Of a stretch of 64,000 bases of DNA, positions 1 through 11,055 are shown piece by piece. A program made the position numbers and the translations under genes. The notes under the pieces were generated by a model. It did no database searches. It saw nothing but the letters and a program-made list of their open reading frames with translations, and had not been told where the DNA came from. Source of the DNA: Mansonella perstans. Its lineage: Eukaryota; Nematoda; Chromadorea; Rhabditida; Onchocercidae. The stretch spans positions 1 through 64,000 of the forward strand of contig JBAMDO010000053.1 of NCBI GenBank assembly GCA_037074765.1. The letters run 5' to 3'. The first letter of the stretch is position 1. Every line of letters starts with the position of its first letter.

Positions 1-125
1 TCATGCCTAAATATCAAAGTTATTTTAGATTACTGCCCTAATCCGAGGAAATTTAGAAATAAGTCTGTATTAATGTTGGATTGGAACACTGAATCCTCCA
101 TCTGAATATTTACTGATTAACAAAT
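1..125. repeat. Partial copy of dispersed repeat R1
   Basis: The window opens inside a dispersed repeat beginning tcatgcctaaatatcaaag. Near-identical copies occur around 3077-3240 and 11738-11870, where they are preceded by a further shared stretch (cagtgtatatttaggg/atatgtctcc). No ORF is carried. It is one of the building blocks of the repeat locus that fills the first 33 kb. Confidence 0.7.
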
Positions 126-1779
126 TGAATTGATTTTTTGACTCAACCTTAAATAGTGGAATTTTATTTACCGCTTGAATTCATTAAGATGAATGAATTT
201 GTTCGTAAATTGTGCATTATTAAAGGAAGAAATTTCTTTAGCAAAATAGAAAACACCATTTCACCAAATTTTTCTTAAATTTTAACAGTTTTCAAACTTT
301 TCGACTGGAACATCTGGTCATTTATTTTAAAACAGAAAGAAATTTCAATTTTTTAAAAATGATTGCTGATAAAATCTTTGCAAAGCAAAAATAACTGGAT
401 AGTTAAAATCTAGTTTCACTGTTATGACTTACAACACTTCTTTTTTATTTGTTTGCCTTAATCCACTTTTTTTTAAGCACTGAGCTTCGCTCCAAATGGA
501 ATCTGCCATAATGTGTCATCACTGCTGCAACATAGTGACGCAGTAGAAATACGGAAAATAACCTGTTTTCAGAAAAAAAATAAAACGAAGTCACTTGAAT
601 GTATCTGCAATGAATTTTATTGACTGCACTGTCAGACTATAGGAACCACAATTTTGATCTCTTAAATCACTGAAATTGAAGTTAAAACACATCAATTTTT
701 AATTTTAGAAAATTGAAGTTAAAACACATCTGAGAAGAAGTTACATAATGTGCTCTGCGTTGAATTAATGACCGTACCATACCAGGAATATTATTTGAAT
801 AATTCAATGATGAAATTCAACAAAATTTTGAAATCTTTATTAGTACTTATCATTTATCATTACTGAATAAAAACAATCAAAGGTAAACAAAAATTTCAAG
901 AAAAACAATATCCAGGACAGGGCAAAAATGGAATTTCAATGATAAATCAGCTGCATAAGTAATATTTGGTCCATATTTTCTGAAAATGAGGTATTATTCA
1001 GTTATAAGTGATAAGCTTCTGATAAGATGTTATATGAAAGTTCATTTTGGATATATAAATGGATTAACGATTACATATGGAGAAAAATGGTCATTTATGA
1101 CAGCTGGTCAGCTGGTCCTGCATTTATAATTTGGCTACATTGTTGATAACGCACATTAGTAAATTAATTCATGAAAACTTTCTTTTGGCTTGGACTAATG
1201 CGGAATATAAACAGTTCAAAAAGTATTTGTGCATATGCCATTGTGATACCATATGTATTAACAAAAAAATTAACAACTGTTATAAAACATTTGTAATTTT
1301 CATTCCAAGTAATTCAATTTTTGGATTTTTCACAATTTTAAATTAAAAAAAATACTTCATCTATTCATAATTGCTCATTTGACTTATTTCTAGCGATCAA
1401 TCATTTATTGAAGTGAACCTGAAATTTTCAACAAAATTCTGTGTGCAGGTGCTATCTTGCTTAATTTCGGCAGCTTATATAAAAAGTACGTCTGTCAATC
1501 TCAATTAGTCAAACTAAAAAGCATTGGGGGTTAGAGGTCAGCAGATATAATAATTTCAGAGTAAATAACAACAAAAAATTCAAATCAATAAATTCAGTAT
1601 CTAGAATGTTCTTTAAGCTGTTCCTAGCAAACTGCAAATTGCTACTGCAAATTGCTAAAAAACATTAAATTATTACAAATAATCTTATTTCACGATTAAT
1701 GCAATATAAGACTTAAAAGCTTACTTTCGAAGAAAGCATTATCCCATTATCCATGTTGAGATGCTTGGATTTGTATATT
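126..1779. repeat. Downstream flank of an A-type peptide gene (minus orientation)
   Basis: No supported gene. Most of this stretch is the reverse complement of the sequence that follows each A-type peptide gene elsewhere (for example 20810-22030 and 32170-33250): the post-stop GTAAGC donor, the aataaatgattgatc block, and the segment ending in catcttatcagaagcttatc. One copy of the tgctgcaaca/cgacacat motif lies near 505-545. Short ORFs such as 1131-1346 have no counterpart preserved in sister copies. Confidence 0.6.
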
Positions 1780-1917
1780 CTATGAACCTGGTAGCATCCC
1801 TCCTGCCACCGCTCCTGCCACCTCTCCTGGTAGTCCTGGTGGTTGTTGTATCGATAATCTCGTGAGAGTGCTAGCGCAATAAATGAACAGTACAAGATAT
1901 ACTATAAATTTCATCAT
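1780..1917 (-). CDS. A-type mini secreted peptide, copy A1 (truncated C-terminus)
   Basis: Reads as a 45-residue peptide from tandem ATG codons at 1917. The first 14 residues, MMKFIVYLVLFIYC, form a basic start plus hydrophobic core typical of a signal peptide. They are followed by a segment shared with other A copies (STLTRLSIQQPP) and a Gly/Pro/Ala-rich core with a repeated GGCAGGAG-like DNA unit. A TAG at 1782-1780 ends it before the C-terminal QASQQHG motif seen in copies A3, A5 and A6; compared with A7 a 5-nt indel shifts the frame here. The DNA homology continues past the stop to the family splice donor (here AAGTAAGC) near 1725. It is paired head to head with A2 at 3920. Function is unknown; secretion is inferred from the N-terminus only. 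It could be a decayed copy. Confidence 0.5.
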   Translation of the reverse strand: MMKFIVYLVLFIYCASTLTRLSIQQPPGLPGEVAGAVAGGMLPGS

Positions 1918-2025
1918 AATTCTCTTGCAATCTGAAATAATGCTTTCGTAATAACTTTAATCTTTCGTTATAAAGGAAGTTACCGCTTAATCAAACGACA
2001 AAATTAGTCGTTTCACCAACCGATT

Positions 2026-2433
2026 ATGAGGCTATTACACTTGAACTATCAGTTCTCATGGCATTCTTCAAACCAACAATTTCCAGGCATTTTGTTTGAA
2101 GGAATTGCCAATGATTTAAGAGATAAAAATTGTGGTTCTGACACTTTGACAGCGAAACCAATTAATATAACAGATATTAATAGAACTCACTTTAAATACA
2201 TTCAAGTAATTAAGTATTTTCTCGTTTTGTTTTTTGTTCTGAGACCAGTTTTATTTTCGTATTTCAAGACAAGTGACAAAAATGGATTAAGGCAGATCAA
2301 TAAAAAGGAACTGATCATAACAATGAAACTAGATTTTATCTATCCAGTTCTTTTTTGCTTTGCAAAGATTTTATCAACAATCATTTTTAATAAATCAAAA
2401 TTTTTTTCAGGTTGTTTTTTCAATATGAAATAA
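2026..2433 (+). CDS. Hypothetical 135-residue ORF of the NCG module, divergent from A1
   Basis: Open from ATG at 2026 (MRLLHLNYQF) to a stop at 2433. The middle reads GILFEGIANDLRDKNCG, then NITDINRTHF with candidate N-glycosylation sites, then a hydrophobic stretch (YFLVLFFVLRPVLFSYF) and a second hydrophobic patch near the C-terminus. Related segments occur upstream of every A and B gene on the opposite strand to that gene, but in most copies the frame is broken between the start and the LRDKNCG motif; here a small deletion relative to sisters joins them. The frame through LRDKNCG is kept without indels in the diverged B version at 5240-5395, which argues for a coding past. No family recognised. 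It may equally be a decayed ORF. Confidence 0.3.
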   Translation: MRLLHLNYQFSWHSSNQQFPGILFEGIANDLRDKNCGSDTLTAKPINITDINRTHFKYIQVIKYFLVLFFVLRPVLFSYFKTSDKNGLRQINKKELIITMKLDFIYPVLFCFAKILSTIIFNKSKFFSGCFFNMK

Positions 2434-2689
2434 ATGATCACTTATTCCAGTCGAAAATTTTGAAAACTGTTAAAAATTGATAAAAAGTTTGGAAAAATTG
2501 TTGTGTGCTATTTTGCTATGGAATTTCCTTTAATAGCGCAGTTTTTATGAATAAATTCATTCGATGAAATCTATCATGCATATTAGAATAAGTTCGATAA
2601 AATTGTATCAAGGCTAATTACGGCCAAAATCAGTAAAAAATCTTTGTCTAAGTATGCAATAACTTAAAAAAATACTCATTCCGGTGACC

Positions 2690-2900
2690 TTTTGGGCACT
2701 ATACGAAGTGGTGAAGCGTCTGTTCATCGAGGTTAGAGTTGAACGTGTCAAGGGGTGACTGCGTTGGGACTGCGTGGATGAAGCATCGAACTATCTGTAC
2801 GTTGAGACTGATTCCATCCCTTCTATAGTTACATCGACAAGCATACACAACAACAGATTTAGCTATGATCGTAGACAGCTGGTAAGAACTTAGACAATGA
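2690..2900 (-). pseudogene. Decayed FVNK-family module
   Basis: On the minus strand the stretch begins with a candidate acceptor (ttaccag) and a segment reading like IIAKSVVVYACRCNYRR, related to residues 4-18 of the intact ORF at 18133-18303. It then runs into a stop. Sister copies lie at 14440-14660, 15460-15735, 19680-19920 and 29630-29850. It occupies the centre of the divergent A1/A2 pair. Interpreted as a remnant; no intact product. Confidence 0.4.
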
Positions 2901-3027
2901 CTTTTTACTTATTTTGACTATCGTTCTTCTTGATACAATTTTTAATCTCATATTTATCCTAGAATTCATCGGTGTGAATTTATTCATAATTACTGCGTTA
3001 TTAAATGAAGAAAATTCACAATAAAAT

Positions 3028-3240
3028 GTAGCAGTGTATATTTAGGGTATGTCTCCTAAATGTTTGTTGATTAGTGTCTTGCCTAAATATCAAAGTTATT
3101 TTAGATTACTGCCTCAATCCGAAGAAATTTAGAAATAAGTCTATCAATGTTGCATTGGAACACTGAATTCCTCCACCTGAATATTTACTGATTAATAAAT
3201 TGAATTGATTTTTGGACTCGTTCATTAAACTGCTTAAATA
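3028..3240. repeat. R1 dispersed repeat copy
   Basis: A stretch starting tagcagtgtatatttagggt followed by the R1 core, matching 11690-11870 and the window start at close to base-for-base level. No coding content seen. Confidence 0.7.
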
Positions 3241-3609
3241 GTGGAATTTTATTTACCGCTTGAATGCATCACGATGAGTGAATTTATTCGTAAATACTGC
3301 ATTATTAAAAAAAGAAATTTCTACAGCAAAATAAAAAACAACATTTCACCAAAGTTATCTTAAATTTTAACAGTTTTCAAACTTTTCGACTGGAATAAGT
3401 GATCATTTGTTTGAAAAGCGATAGAAATTTCAATTTATCAAAAATGATTGCTGACAAAATCTTTGTAAAACAAAAAAGAACTGGACAGATGAAATCTAGT
3501 TTCATTGCTCTGATTTTTATCAGTTCCTTTTTGTTTATCTGCCCTAATCCATTTTTGTCATTTGCCTTGTAATACGAAAACAAAACTGGTTTAAAAAAAA
3601 AACACTTAA

Positions 3610-3795
3610 TCACTTTAATGTTTTAAAGTGAGTTCTATTAATATCTGTTGTATTTATTAGTTCCGCAATCAAAGTATAAGAACCACAATTTTTATCTCTT
3701 AAATCATTGACAATTCCTTCAATGTATTGTTCATTGTTAAACAAAATGCCTGGAGTTTGTTCGGTTTGAAGAATGCGATAGAACTGATGGTTCAA
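3610..3795 (-). pseudogene. NCG-module ORF fragment upstream of A2
   Basis: The minus-strand frame reads RILQTEQTPGILFNNEQ, then IEGIVNDLRDKNCGSYTL, then NTTDINRTHF and stops. The same peptide frame is found in the other A and B upstream regions. No in-frame ATG leads into it: the homologous ATG (MRLL in the 2026 copy) is followed by a TAA here. It is kept as a degenerate copy of the ORF described at 2026-2433. Confidence 0.35.
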
Positions 3796-3919
3796 GTATA
3801 ATTATCTCATAATTGGTTGGTGAAACGGCTAATTTTGTAGTTTGATTAAACAGTAACTTTCCCTATAACGCAAGATTAAAGTTATTATGAAAGCCTTTGT
3901 TTCAGATTGCGAGAGAATT

Positions 3920-4054
3920 ATGATAAAATTGATAGTATATCTTGTACTGTTCATTTATTGCACCAGTACCCTCATTACAAGATTATCAATACAACAACTA
4001 CCAGGAGGAGCGATACCAGGAGGGGTACCGGAAGGGGTACCAGGAAAGGTATGA
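3920..4054 (+). CDS. A-type mini secreted peptide, copy A2 (premature TGA)
   Basis: A 44-residue reading frame from ATG 3920. N-terminus MIKLIVYLVLFIYCTSTL is signal-peptide-like (the second Met of the family is Ile here), followed by RLSIQQLPGG and a Pro/Gly/Val core built of near-repeats of PGGV. A TGA at 4052 ends the frame, but the same frame continues afterwards as GPVPPPGPLTIQIQASQNG to a TAA at 4114. That downstream peptide is the conserved C-terminus of intact copy A3, so the TGA looks like a nonsense change shared with A4. A tttcag acceptor lies about 14 nt upstream of the ATG, compatible with trans-splicing, and a GAAG|GTAAGC donor follows the family stop. Divergent from A1. Confidence 0.5.
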   Translation: MIKLIVYLVLFIYCTSTLITRLSIQQLPGGAIPGGVPEGVPGKV

Positions 4055-4139
4055 GGACCAGTGCCGCCACCAGGACCACTGACTATACAAATCCAAGCAT
4101 CTCAAAATGGATAATGGGATAATACTTTCTTCGAAGGTA

Positions 4140-4926
4140 AGCTTCTAAGTCTTATATTGCAACAATCATGAAATAAGATTATTTCATAATAATTCAATAT
4201 TTTTTACCAATTTGCAGTTCATAGACGTTTGCTAGGAATAGCTTATAAAAGATTCTAGATATTGAGTTTATTGATTTGAATTTTTTGTTGCTATTTGCTC
4301 TGAAATAAAATGGGATTGAATTTTATTTATTAGCAATAATTTATTTCGTTAAAGCACAATTAGAGCTTGTGTATTTCATGTTGTCTGAAGCTTTCAGGAC
4401 AAATAACCAAGTATATCTCAATGTGGATACTAAGGATAAGAATATGCTTTAAAACAATAAAATACGACGAAATGGAAATATTTTTAATGAAGTTTCAATT
4501 TGAAATAACATAAAAATAAGTAATTTGGTTTATTTTGAATATGAGCTAAAGTAATAATAATAATAACATGAATAAGCAAAATAAACCAATAACACATCAA
4601 GTTTTAAAATTCATCGAAATGAGTGAATACAAAATGTTACATCCTTTAGAATACAGCAACATTCATTACAAAATTAAACAAAATTACATTTTGTTTTCTT
4701 TTTAAGTGTTTTTATGATTTTTTCCCGTTTTTTTCAAACACTGAGCCTAGCTTCGAATTTAAACTGCCATTATGTGTCGTTACTGCTGCAACACAATGAC
4801 AGTTATATCATCAAACTCAGTAATCAATTAAATTAACTTTTATTTAACTGAAAGAAGTCGATTAATGAATTTGAAAAGCTTGGCTTTGAAGAAAGAATCA
4901 TCCAGATTGACTTAATGACAACCTTA
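4140..4926. repeat. Convergent downstream flanks of A2 and B1
   Basis: No gene seen. The left part is the A-type downstream sequence after the GTAAGC donor. The right part, from about 4350, is the reverse complement of the B-type downstream sequence found after B2 (9920-10530), including the aataataataacatg block and the copy of the tgctgcaacacaatgac motif near 4774-4802. Confidence 0.6.
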
Positions 4927-5061
4927 TCACTGTCGCGGTGCTTGTGTTGACGTTGGCCGTGCTGGCGGTGGTTGTGCTGGTGGTGGTGTTACGAATAACG
5001 TTGCCATGAAGTCACCGGCGCAATAGATGAACAATAAAAGATACACAATAAATTTCATCAT
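4927..5061 (-). CDS. B-type mini secreted peptide, copy B1 (proline-rich)
   Basis: Intact 44-residue frame from tandem ATGs at 5061. Residues 1-18 (MMKFIVYLLLFIYCAGDF) form a signal-peptide-like hydrophobic N-terminus; MATLFVT follows and is shared with B2. The rest is Pro/Ala/Gln/Thr-rich (PPPAQPPPARP). In B2 the same DNA is read in another frame, giving a Thr run and a C-terminal VIRLALSQSG. In B1 that C-terminus is also present (VIRLSLSQSG) but out of frame, because the DNA just before the Pro/Thr repeat is 4 bases shorter. The two genes therefore make different peptides from homologous DNA. Paired head to head with B2 across 4.7 kb. No family recognised. Confidence 0.5.
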   Translation of the reverse strand: MMKFIVYLLLFIYCAGDFMATLFVTPPPAQPPPARPTSTQAPRQ

Positions 5062-5129
5062 ATTTGAAACCTCCTTGAAATATGGAATAATTTCTTTCGT
5101 AGTAGGGGTAACCTTGCGTTATAAGAAAA

Positions 5130-5395
5130 ATTACCGCTTAATTAAACAACAAAATCAGCTTTTTCATCAACCAACTGAGAAGCAATTGCACTTAAAAAGC
5201 GTTTCAATCAAAACTTGGATTCTAACTATCAATTTTTTCGGCATTCTTCAAACCCAACAAACTCTAGGCATTCTGTTCAACAATGAAAAAGATACTGAAG
5301 AAACTGTTAGTGAATTAAGAAACAAAAATTGTGGTTTTTATACTTTGACAGCGGTACCAGCCAATAAAACAGGTATTAATAGTACTCATTGTTAA
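5130..5395 (+). CDS. NCG-module ORF, B version
   Basis: An open frame reaching a stop at 5395, extending upstream across the antisense of B1 (formal ORF from 5027). The credible part reads FFGILQTQQTLGILFNNEK, then ELRNKNCGFYTL and NKTGINSTHC. Compared with the A version it has roughly twenty amino-acid differences over about 52 codons but no indel, and many changes are at second codon positions. Preserved frame with little constraint suggests a fast-evolving or recently dead coding exon. The true start is not clear; an upstream exon or the stretch starting near YRLIKQQNQL is possible. No domain recognised. Confidence 0.3.
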
Positions 5396-6440
5396 TGCAT
5401 TCAAGTGGTTCCATTATACTTTTTTATTTTTTTGTTTAAAGCAGTTTATTTTTTGTATATAACAGGCAAGTGATAAAAATGGATTGAGGCAATAAATAAA
5501 AAAGAATTGACGTAAATCATAACAATGAAACTGGACCCAGCTATTTTTGTGTTGCAGAGATTTTATTTTGGACGCTGAATTATTTTTATGACAATGCAAT
5601 GCAATCCATTTCAATTTTCGTTTCGATTAGGAAAGTTCAGTTTTCAAATTAAGTTAAGTTGATACATGCTTTTCCATCTACTTTAATATACTATTTGTTT
5701 CTTAAATTGCGCGAATCTTTTAAATTGTAAGAGTATTAATTATAAAAACTAATCATAAAATGCAATATGAAGCATTACTAAATCGTACAGATAGAACCAG
5801 TAATGCGGCATATTAATTTTTATTAATTGCATGTTGGAAAACCATCAAAAAGTATGAACATAGTTGAATACCTTCCTATTTAAATGATAGACAAAATATA
5901 AGAGTATAGACAAAAGTATAGCAGAAATAACATGCAATTAATATCTTTGAAACTTTGCACTTTGAATTAATTTAGATCAATCATGTTGGATCAATGTCGG
6001 ATTAATTATGTTGCACTTTGGATTTCAAAATATATTTACATAATTTGAAGTTTTCATAAAATTAAAGTGATTTATTATTGAAGTTGTAAGGAATGCAATT
6101 CTTTCGATATTCCTTACGTGAACTTATCATATAATTAAAATTTATTAAACTTTATCGAACAAAAATTGTCATATTTGTCAACATTTTTAATACTGATAAT
6201 AAAATTTTCATTTAAAATTAAAAATTTTTAAAAGAATATTGTCAAATTAATCCAATAAATTCAGATATTTCTCCAGTACTTCCCGGTGGTTATAACAAAA
6301 GAGAAATTTACAACAGAGGGAAAGAGAAAGAAAGAAAGAAAAAACAGAAAAGAATTGTCGATATACTGTACATACTACATATATATATCTATTATACACA
6401 TACAATCATATACAATTTCATACAGTAATTAACTCCTTAC
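5396..6440. other. AT-rich stretch, no gene seen
   Basis: The first 200 bases continue the B-type upstream homology (a reversed copy is at 9240-9440). From about 5640 to 6440 I recognise neither repeats from this locus nor a plausible coding exon. Confidence 0.5.
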
Positions 6441-6446
6441 ATACAT

Positions 6447-6797
6447 ATGTACACAAACATATTTATTCGAACATATATGAGTTTGTATATTTATACTTCT
6501 TTCCATACAAACATTCATATAAATACTTATTCACATACACAGACACACACACAGACACACACATACACACACTACACACACATACACACACATACACACA
6601 CATATACACACATATACACACATATACACACACACACACATACACACACATATACACACATATACACACACATATACACACACAAACACACACATATACA
6701 CACACATACACACACACACATACACACACATATACACACATATACATACATACACGCACACATGCACACATACATACACACATATACATACACATAG
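6447..6797. repeat. CA/TA-rich microsatellite
   Basis: A compound simple repeat of cacaca, cacata and tatacaca units over about 330 bp, densest from 6530 to 6795. It is open in several frames only because of its period. It lies in the spacer of the divergent B1/B2 pair and is absent from the matching position beside the duplicated B3 copy. Confidence 0.95.
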
Positions 6798-6978
6798 ATC
6801 ATTTTGTAATATTAATGATGTTAAACATTCGCTTTGTTCTTTTAATCATTTTCGATTTTTTAATCCAACTTTCGAACGAGAAGTTTTATTTGTGATAACG
6901 GTAGAAGTGCTGTTAGAAAGATACTGGTCGAAAGTGGTCATAAAAAAATTCATAAAAGTCGAATAATGATAGATTTTT

Positions 6979-7120
6979 TAAATTTACTTGATGTGATGTA
7001 ATGATCTTTATAATTTGCTCATTTACTCACACTAGTATAATTTGTAGGTTTAACAATTTAAAAAAATCGAGTAAATTTAAAAAAATTATAAAGATCATCA
7101 TATCACATCAAGTAAATTTA
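6979..7120. repeat. Short inverted repeat (38 bp arms)
   Basis: The arm starting taaatttacttgatgtgat (6979-7016) is mirrored at 7083-7120 with about three mismatches, giving a 38 bp stem and a loop of about 66 bp. It resembles a miniature inverted-repeat element or a folded non-coding structure. No copy was noticed elsewhere in the window. Confidence 0.75.
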
Positions 7121-7460
7121 AAGGGGGCGACAATTTTTTAGTCATTTTTCAGTGGATCGATCCGCGAACAGATCAAGGTATAACCCTATATTTTTTCCTT
7201 GGATCACTGCATTATCGATTATTATTTTCTAGCATCTGTAACCAAAAAAATGTTGAAATGTGTTGTGTTTTTTTTACACAAGCTAGACGGATCGGTCCGC
7301 TGACTGATAATCTTTACCAATGTTTCAGATGAACTTGAAATGTGGCTTTGAAAACTGTTTCAGATCCTACTAATGATTCATTTGACTACTTAAATGGAGG
7401 TTACTAATGAACTTTACTGATAATTTTTATTCTTCTGTTGTCTTTGAGAGCTTCTTAACA

Positions 7461-10400
7461 TTTTGCTTAAAATTTGAAAGTTTGTTGTATATTGAATTAA
7501 TAATATTAGTTAAAAGTTCAATCTCGGTAACAGGTTATTCTCATGACAGTAATTGGACATCATCTATGCAGCAAATGCAACAAAACAGCATCTCAACCAT
7601 TTCTTCATCTTCTTACTCCTTCACGAAAAAGTTATTCGGTGACTAAAAAGGGGTAAGACCGAGACAAACATAACAAGTAATGAGTAGAAAAAGTACTTTT
7701 TGAAAGTCCTCCAGACATAATATCTATTATACCAGGAAATATCAAAGTTGTAAAAGAACGGCTCTAACCCATCTCTAAAAAGTAAAGGCATTAGATGTTA
7801 AACCGCCGAAATTGAGCTTACTAAGTTCGGAATGATTTTGAAGTTAGAGCACGACTTTTCGATAAAAAATTATGCGAATACAAATGTATATTCAGTCACT
7901 AGAGTGAATGATAGATGGATTGATTATATCCAAAGGTCCCTTAGCGCAGCTAAAAAAAGAGAAGAAATGAAGAAATAACAAAAAGCAAACAATGAATCTT
8001 CAATTTAATACATGAAGCTAAAGAAGCTATCATTACTTTAAATATCTACAAAAAGGAGATCGATTTTTTATTTCAGTTAAAATATAAAGAAAAAATTAGA
8101 CATTTATAGAATTGAAATATTCTTTCTTCTAGCCTTTTACCATTTTTTATGGTTTCATATTTACAATATTCCCTCTAAATGAAATTGACATTATTTTGCA
8201 ACAAAAATAAATAAGTTTGATTATTTGTGTTTGATAATAAATTTGATTAATTGTGTTTGGTGATATAATTATCATTATCTTGCTGTCGCGAATTTTATAT
8301 CGCGAAACTTCCAATGGGTCAATAAATCAAATTGTGAAATGAATGTCAATGTCACTATGAGTCATCTAATTAATTTTATAATGTTTAAATTTATTTCCAA
8401 TATCTTTGTTGTAGTCTAAAGTCACATCCAATTATGCGTTCTCAAACCTCTTTCCTACCATAAACTAACAAAGAGGCAGCTGTAGCGATATCTTACTAAA
8501 CAAAGCATTGTGTAACTATGTCATAAAATTGTGCTTTTTAAATTACGCTTGCCTTTACAAAGGACAATAAGCTCAACCACGATTCGATCGCATAACTCAA
8601 AAAAAAGCTTCCCGACACTTGCAACAGTGTCGACAAATAATGGCATTTTCAATTTGAAGCGAAGCTTGTTGTCTTTTAAAAAAGCTTTATTAGCTGAAAA
8701 AACTTCCAACGAGACACAGAAACGTAAAATGTCAGTTAATTGTTCGCATTAATAGTTACTAAAATTTAGGAAAAGTGTACACCACATTATTCCTTTCTGA
8801 TTTAATGAAGTAATTATTGCTCAAAAGATTTAAAATGACAGTGGTAAAATTGGAAACTAAAATGAATGTCTTATTCAATGTCTTCTTCATTGTCGAACAA
8901 AATGCCTGGAGTTTGTTCGATTTGAAGAATGCCATGGGAACTGATAGTTCAAGTTTTCAAAATTTTCGACTGGGATAAATGATCATTCACTTCAATTAAC
9001 TTTTTTCCATTTTATCAAAGGATAAATCACCTGAATGATTTCATTGTAACATATCAATCACTATCATTTTCGACATGTAAACCATCATCTTCTCTCATTA
9101 TTTCCTACAACATAATTAATAATATCTGCAAGAATTTCAAATGACATCTCTACAAATAGGATGCAAGCTTTCCTTCAACTCATCGCAAGTTCACGTTTCT
9201 AGCTTTCACGTTTGATATAATTAGTCATTTATTTCATATTGAAAAAATGAAAAATTTTTTGATTTATTAAAAATGGTCGCTGATAAAATCTCTGCAACGC
9301 AAAAATAGCTGGGTCCAGTTTCATTGTTATGATTTACGTCAATTCTTTTTTATTTATTGCCTCAATCCATTTTTATCACTTGCCTGTTATATACAAAAAT
9401 AAACGGCTTTAAACAAAAAATAAAAAAGTATAACGGAACCACTTGAATGCATTTACAGTGGGTACTATTAATACCTGTTTTATTGCTTGGTACCCTGTCA
9501 AAGTATAAAAACGACAATTTTTGTTTCTTAATTCACTAACAATTCCTTCAGTATCTTTTTCATTGTTGAACAGAATGTGTTGAGTTTGTTGGGTTTGAAG
9601 AATGCCGTAAAAATTGATAGTTACACACTAAGTTTTGATTGAAACGCTTTTATTGCTTCTCAGTTGGTTGGTGAAACAGCTAATTTTGTTGTTTAATTAA
9701 GCGGTAATTTTTCTTATAATGCAAGGTAACTCCTACTACGAAAGTCATATTCCATATTTCAAGGAGGTTTCAAATATGATGAAATTTATTGTGTATCTTT
9801 TATTGTTCATCTATTGCACCGGCGACTTCATGGCAACGTTATTCGTAACAAACACCACCACCACCACCACCACGAAACCGCAGACCGTTATAAGATTGGC
9901 ATTAAGTCAGTCTGGATGATTTTTTCTTTGAAGGCAAGCTTTTCAGATTCATTAATCGACTTCTTTCAGTTAGATAAAAATTAATTTAATTGATTATTGA
10001 GTTTGATGATATAAATGTCACTGTGTTGCAGCAGTAACGACACATAATGTCAGTTTAAATTCAAAACGAGGCTCTTTGCTTGGAAAAACGGAAAATATCA
10101 TAAAAATAATTAGGAAGAAAACATGCAATTTTATTTAACTTTGTAATGAATATTGGTGTATTCTAAGGGATGTAACATTTTCTATTCACTGATTTCGATG
10201 AGTTTTAAAACTTAATGTGTTATTGGTTCATTTTGCTTATTCATGTTATTATTATTATTACTTTAGCTCATTTTCAAAATGAACCAAATTACTTATTTTT
10301 ATGTTATTTTAAATTGAAACTTCATTAAAAGTAGTTCCATTTTGTCGTGTTTTATTGTTTTAAAGCACATTCTTATCCTTAGTATCCATATTGAGATATA

Positions 10401-11055
10401 CCTGGTTATTTGTCCTGAAAGCTTTAGACAACATGAAATACACAAGTGTTAATTGTGCTTTAACGAAATAAATTATTGCTAATAAATGAAATTCAATCCC
10501 AATTTCATTTTTTAACGATAATTTGCTGAAATGTAATAATTTTAAGTAAAATGGGTAAACAGATATGTAATTATTGGCTTAAATTATTGTATGTATGATA
10601 TTATTCTAACATTTTAAAAATCTTTGTTCAATCCTATTTGAAATCTTTCTCTCAACATGGCATTCCCAACGTTTCATTCGAATTGCTACGTTTTCCCTTT
10701 TCGACATTATCAGTAAGAACACACTTTCTTTTACTGTTATACCTAGAAATATTTATCAAACAGAAATATTTTTTGCATTCAGCATTTCAGCCTCCCTAAA
10801 TGGCATCTGCACAAATAGAATACAATTATTAACCAAACTTTTCAATTTTTAATAGTTTTCAAGCTTTTCGACTGAAATAAGTAGTCGTTTATTTCATATG
10901 AAAAGAAAAAATTTTGATTCGTTAAAAATGATTGCTGATAAAATTTTTGTAAAGCACAAATCAACTGGATAGTTGAAATCTAGTTCCATTGTTATGATTT
11001 ATTTCAGTTTTTTTTTTCATTTATTGTCTTAATCCATTTTTGTCACTTCCTATTG
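7461..11055. repeat. 3.6 kb segmental duplication, copy 1
   Basis: The segment starting at ttttgcttaaaatttgaaag and ending at cacttcctatt matches 23742-27357 in the same orientation at very high identity with scattered small indels. It carries B2 (9776-9919) and its downstream flank. Homology stops abruptly at both ends: the left flank here is atttcttaaca-type DNA versus aagcacaaaatg in copy 2, and the right flank is gtcactacta versus aaatacgaaa. The 7461-8800 part holds no convincing gene. Confidence 0.9.
9776..9919 (+). CDS. B-type mini secreted peptide, copy B2 (threonine-run form)
   Basis: Intact 47-residue frame from tandem ATGs at 9776 to TGA. Residues 1-18 (MMKFIVYLLLFIYCTGDF) are signal-peptide-like. 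Then comes MATLFVTN, a run of seven Thr encoded by an (ACC)n repeat, and the C-terminus KPQTVIRLALSQSG. The start is the family ATG pair; a longer in-frame start at 9719 exists but that upstream part is not peptide-like and lies in the conserved untranslated flank. A tatttcaag acceptor-like site is about 14 nt upstream. The (ACC)n tract makes the frame slip-prone: B1 reads the same region as Pro-rich. Short Thr runs in a secreted peptide could be O-glycosylated, which is inference. Confidence 0.55.
   Translation: MMKFIVYLLLFIYCTGDFMATLFVTNTTTTTTTKPQTVIRLALSQSG

Noticed and set aside
6447..6802. Overlapping 76-116 codon ORFs rich in His/Thr or Cys/Val
   Set aside because: They are by-products of the CA/TA microsatellite, whose period leaves several frames open; not genes.
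7407..7646. 79-codon ORF ending in a Ser/Gln-rich stretch
   Set aside because: Its start lies outside the duplication and copy 2 at 23742 lacks an equivalent start; no domain or splice signal.
8521..8752. Overlapping ORFs on both strands in the duplicated block
   Set aside because: Both are conserved in the second copy only because the duplication is recent; neither has signals. The minus frame may be a remnant related to the tgctgcaaca motif module.
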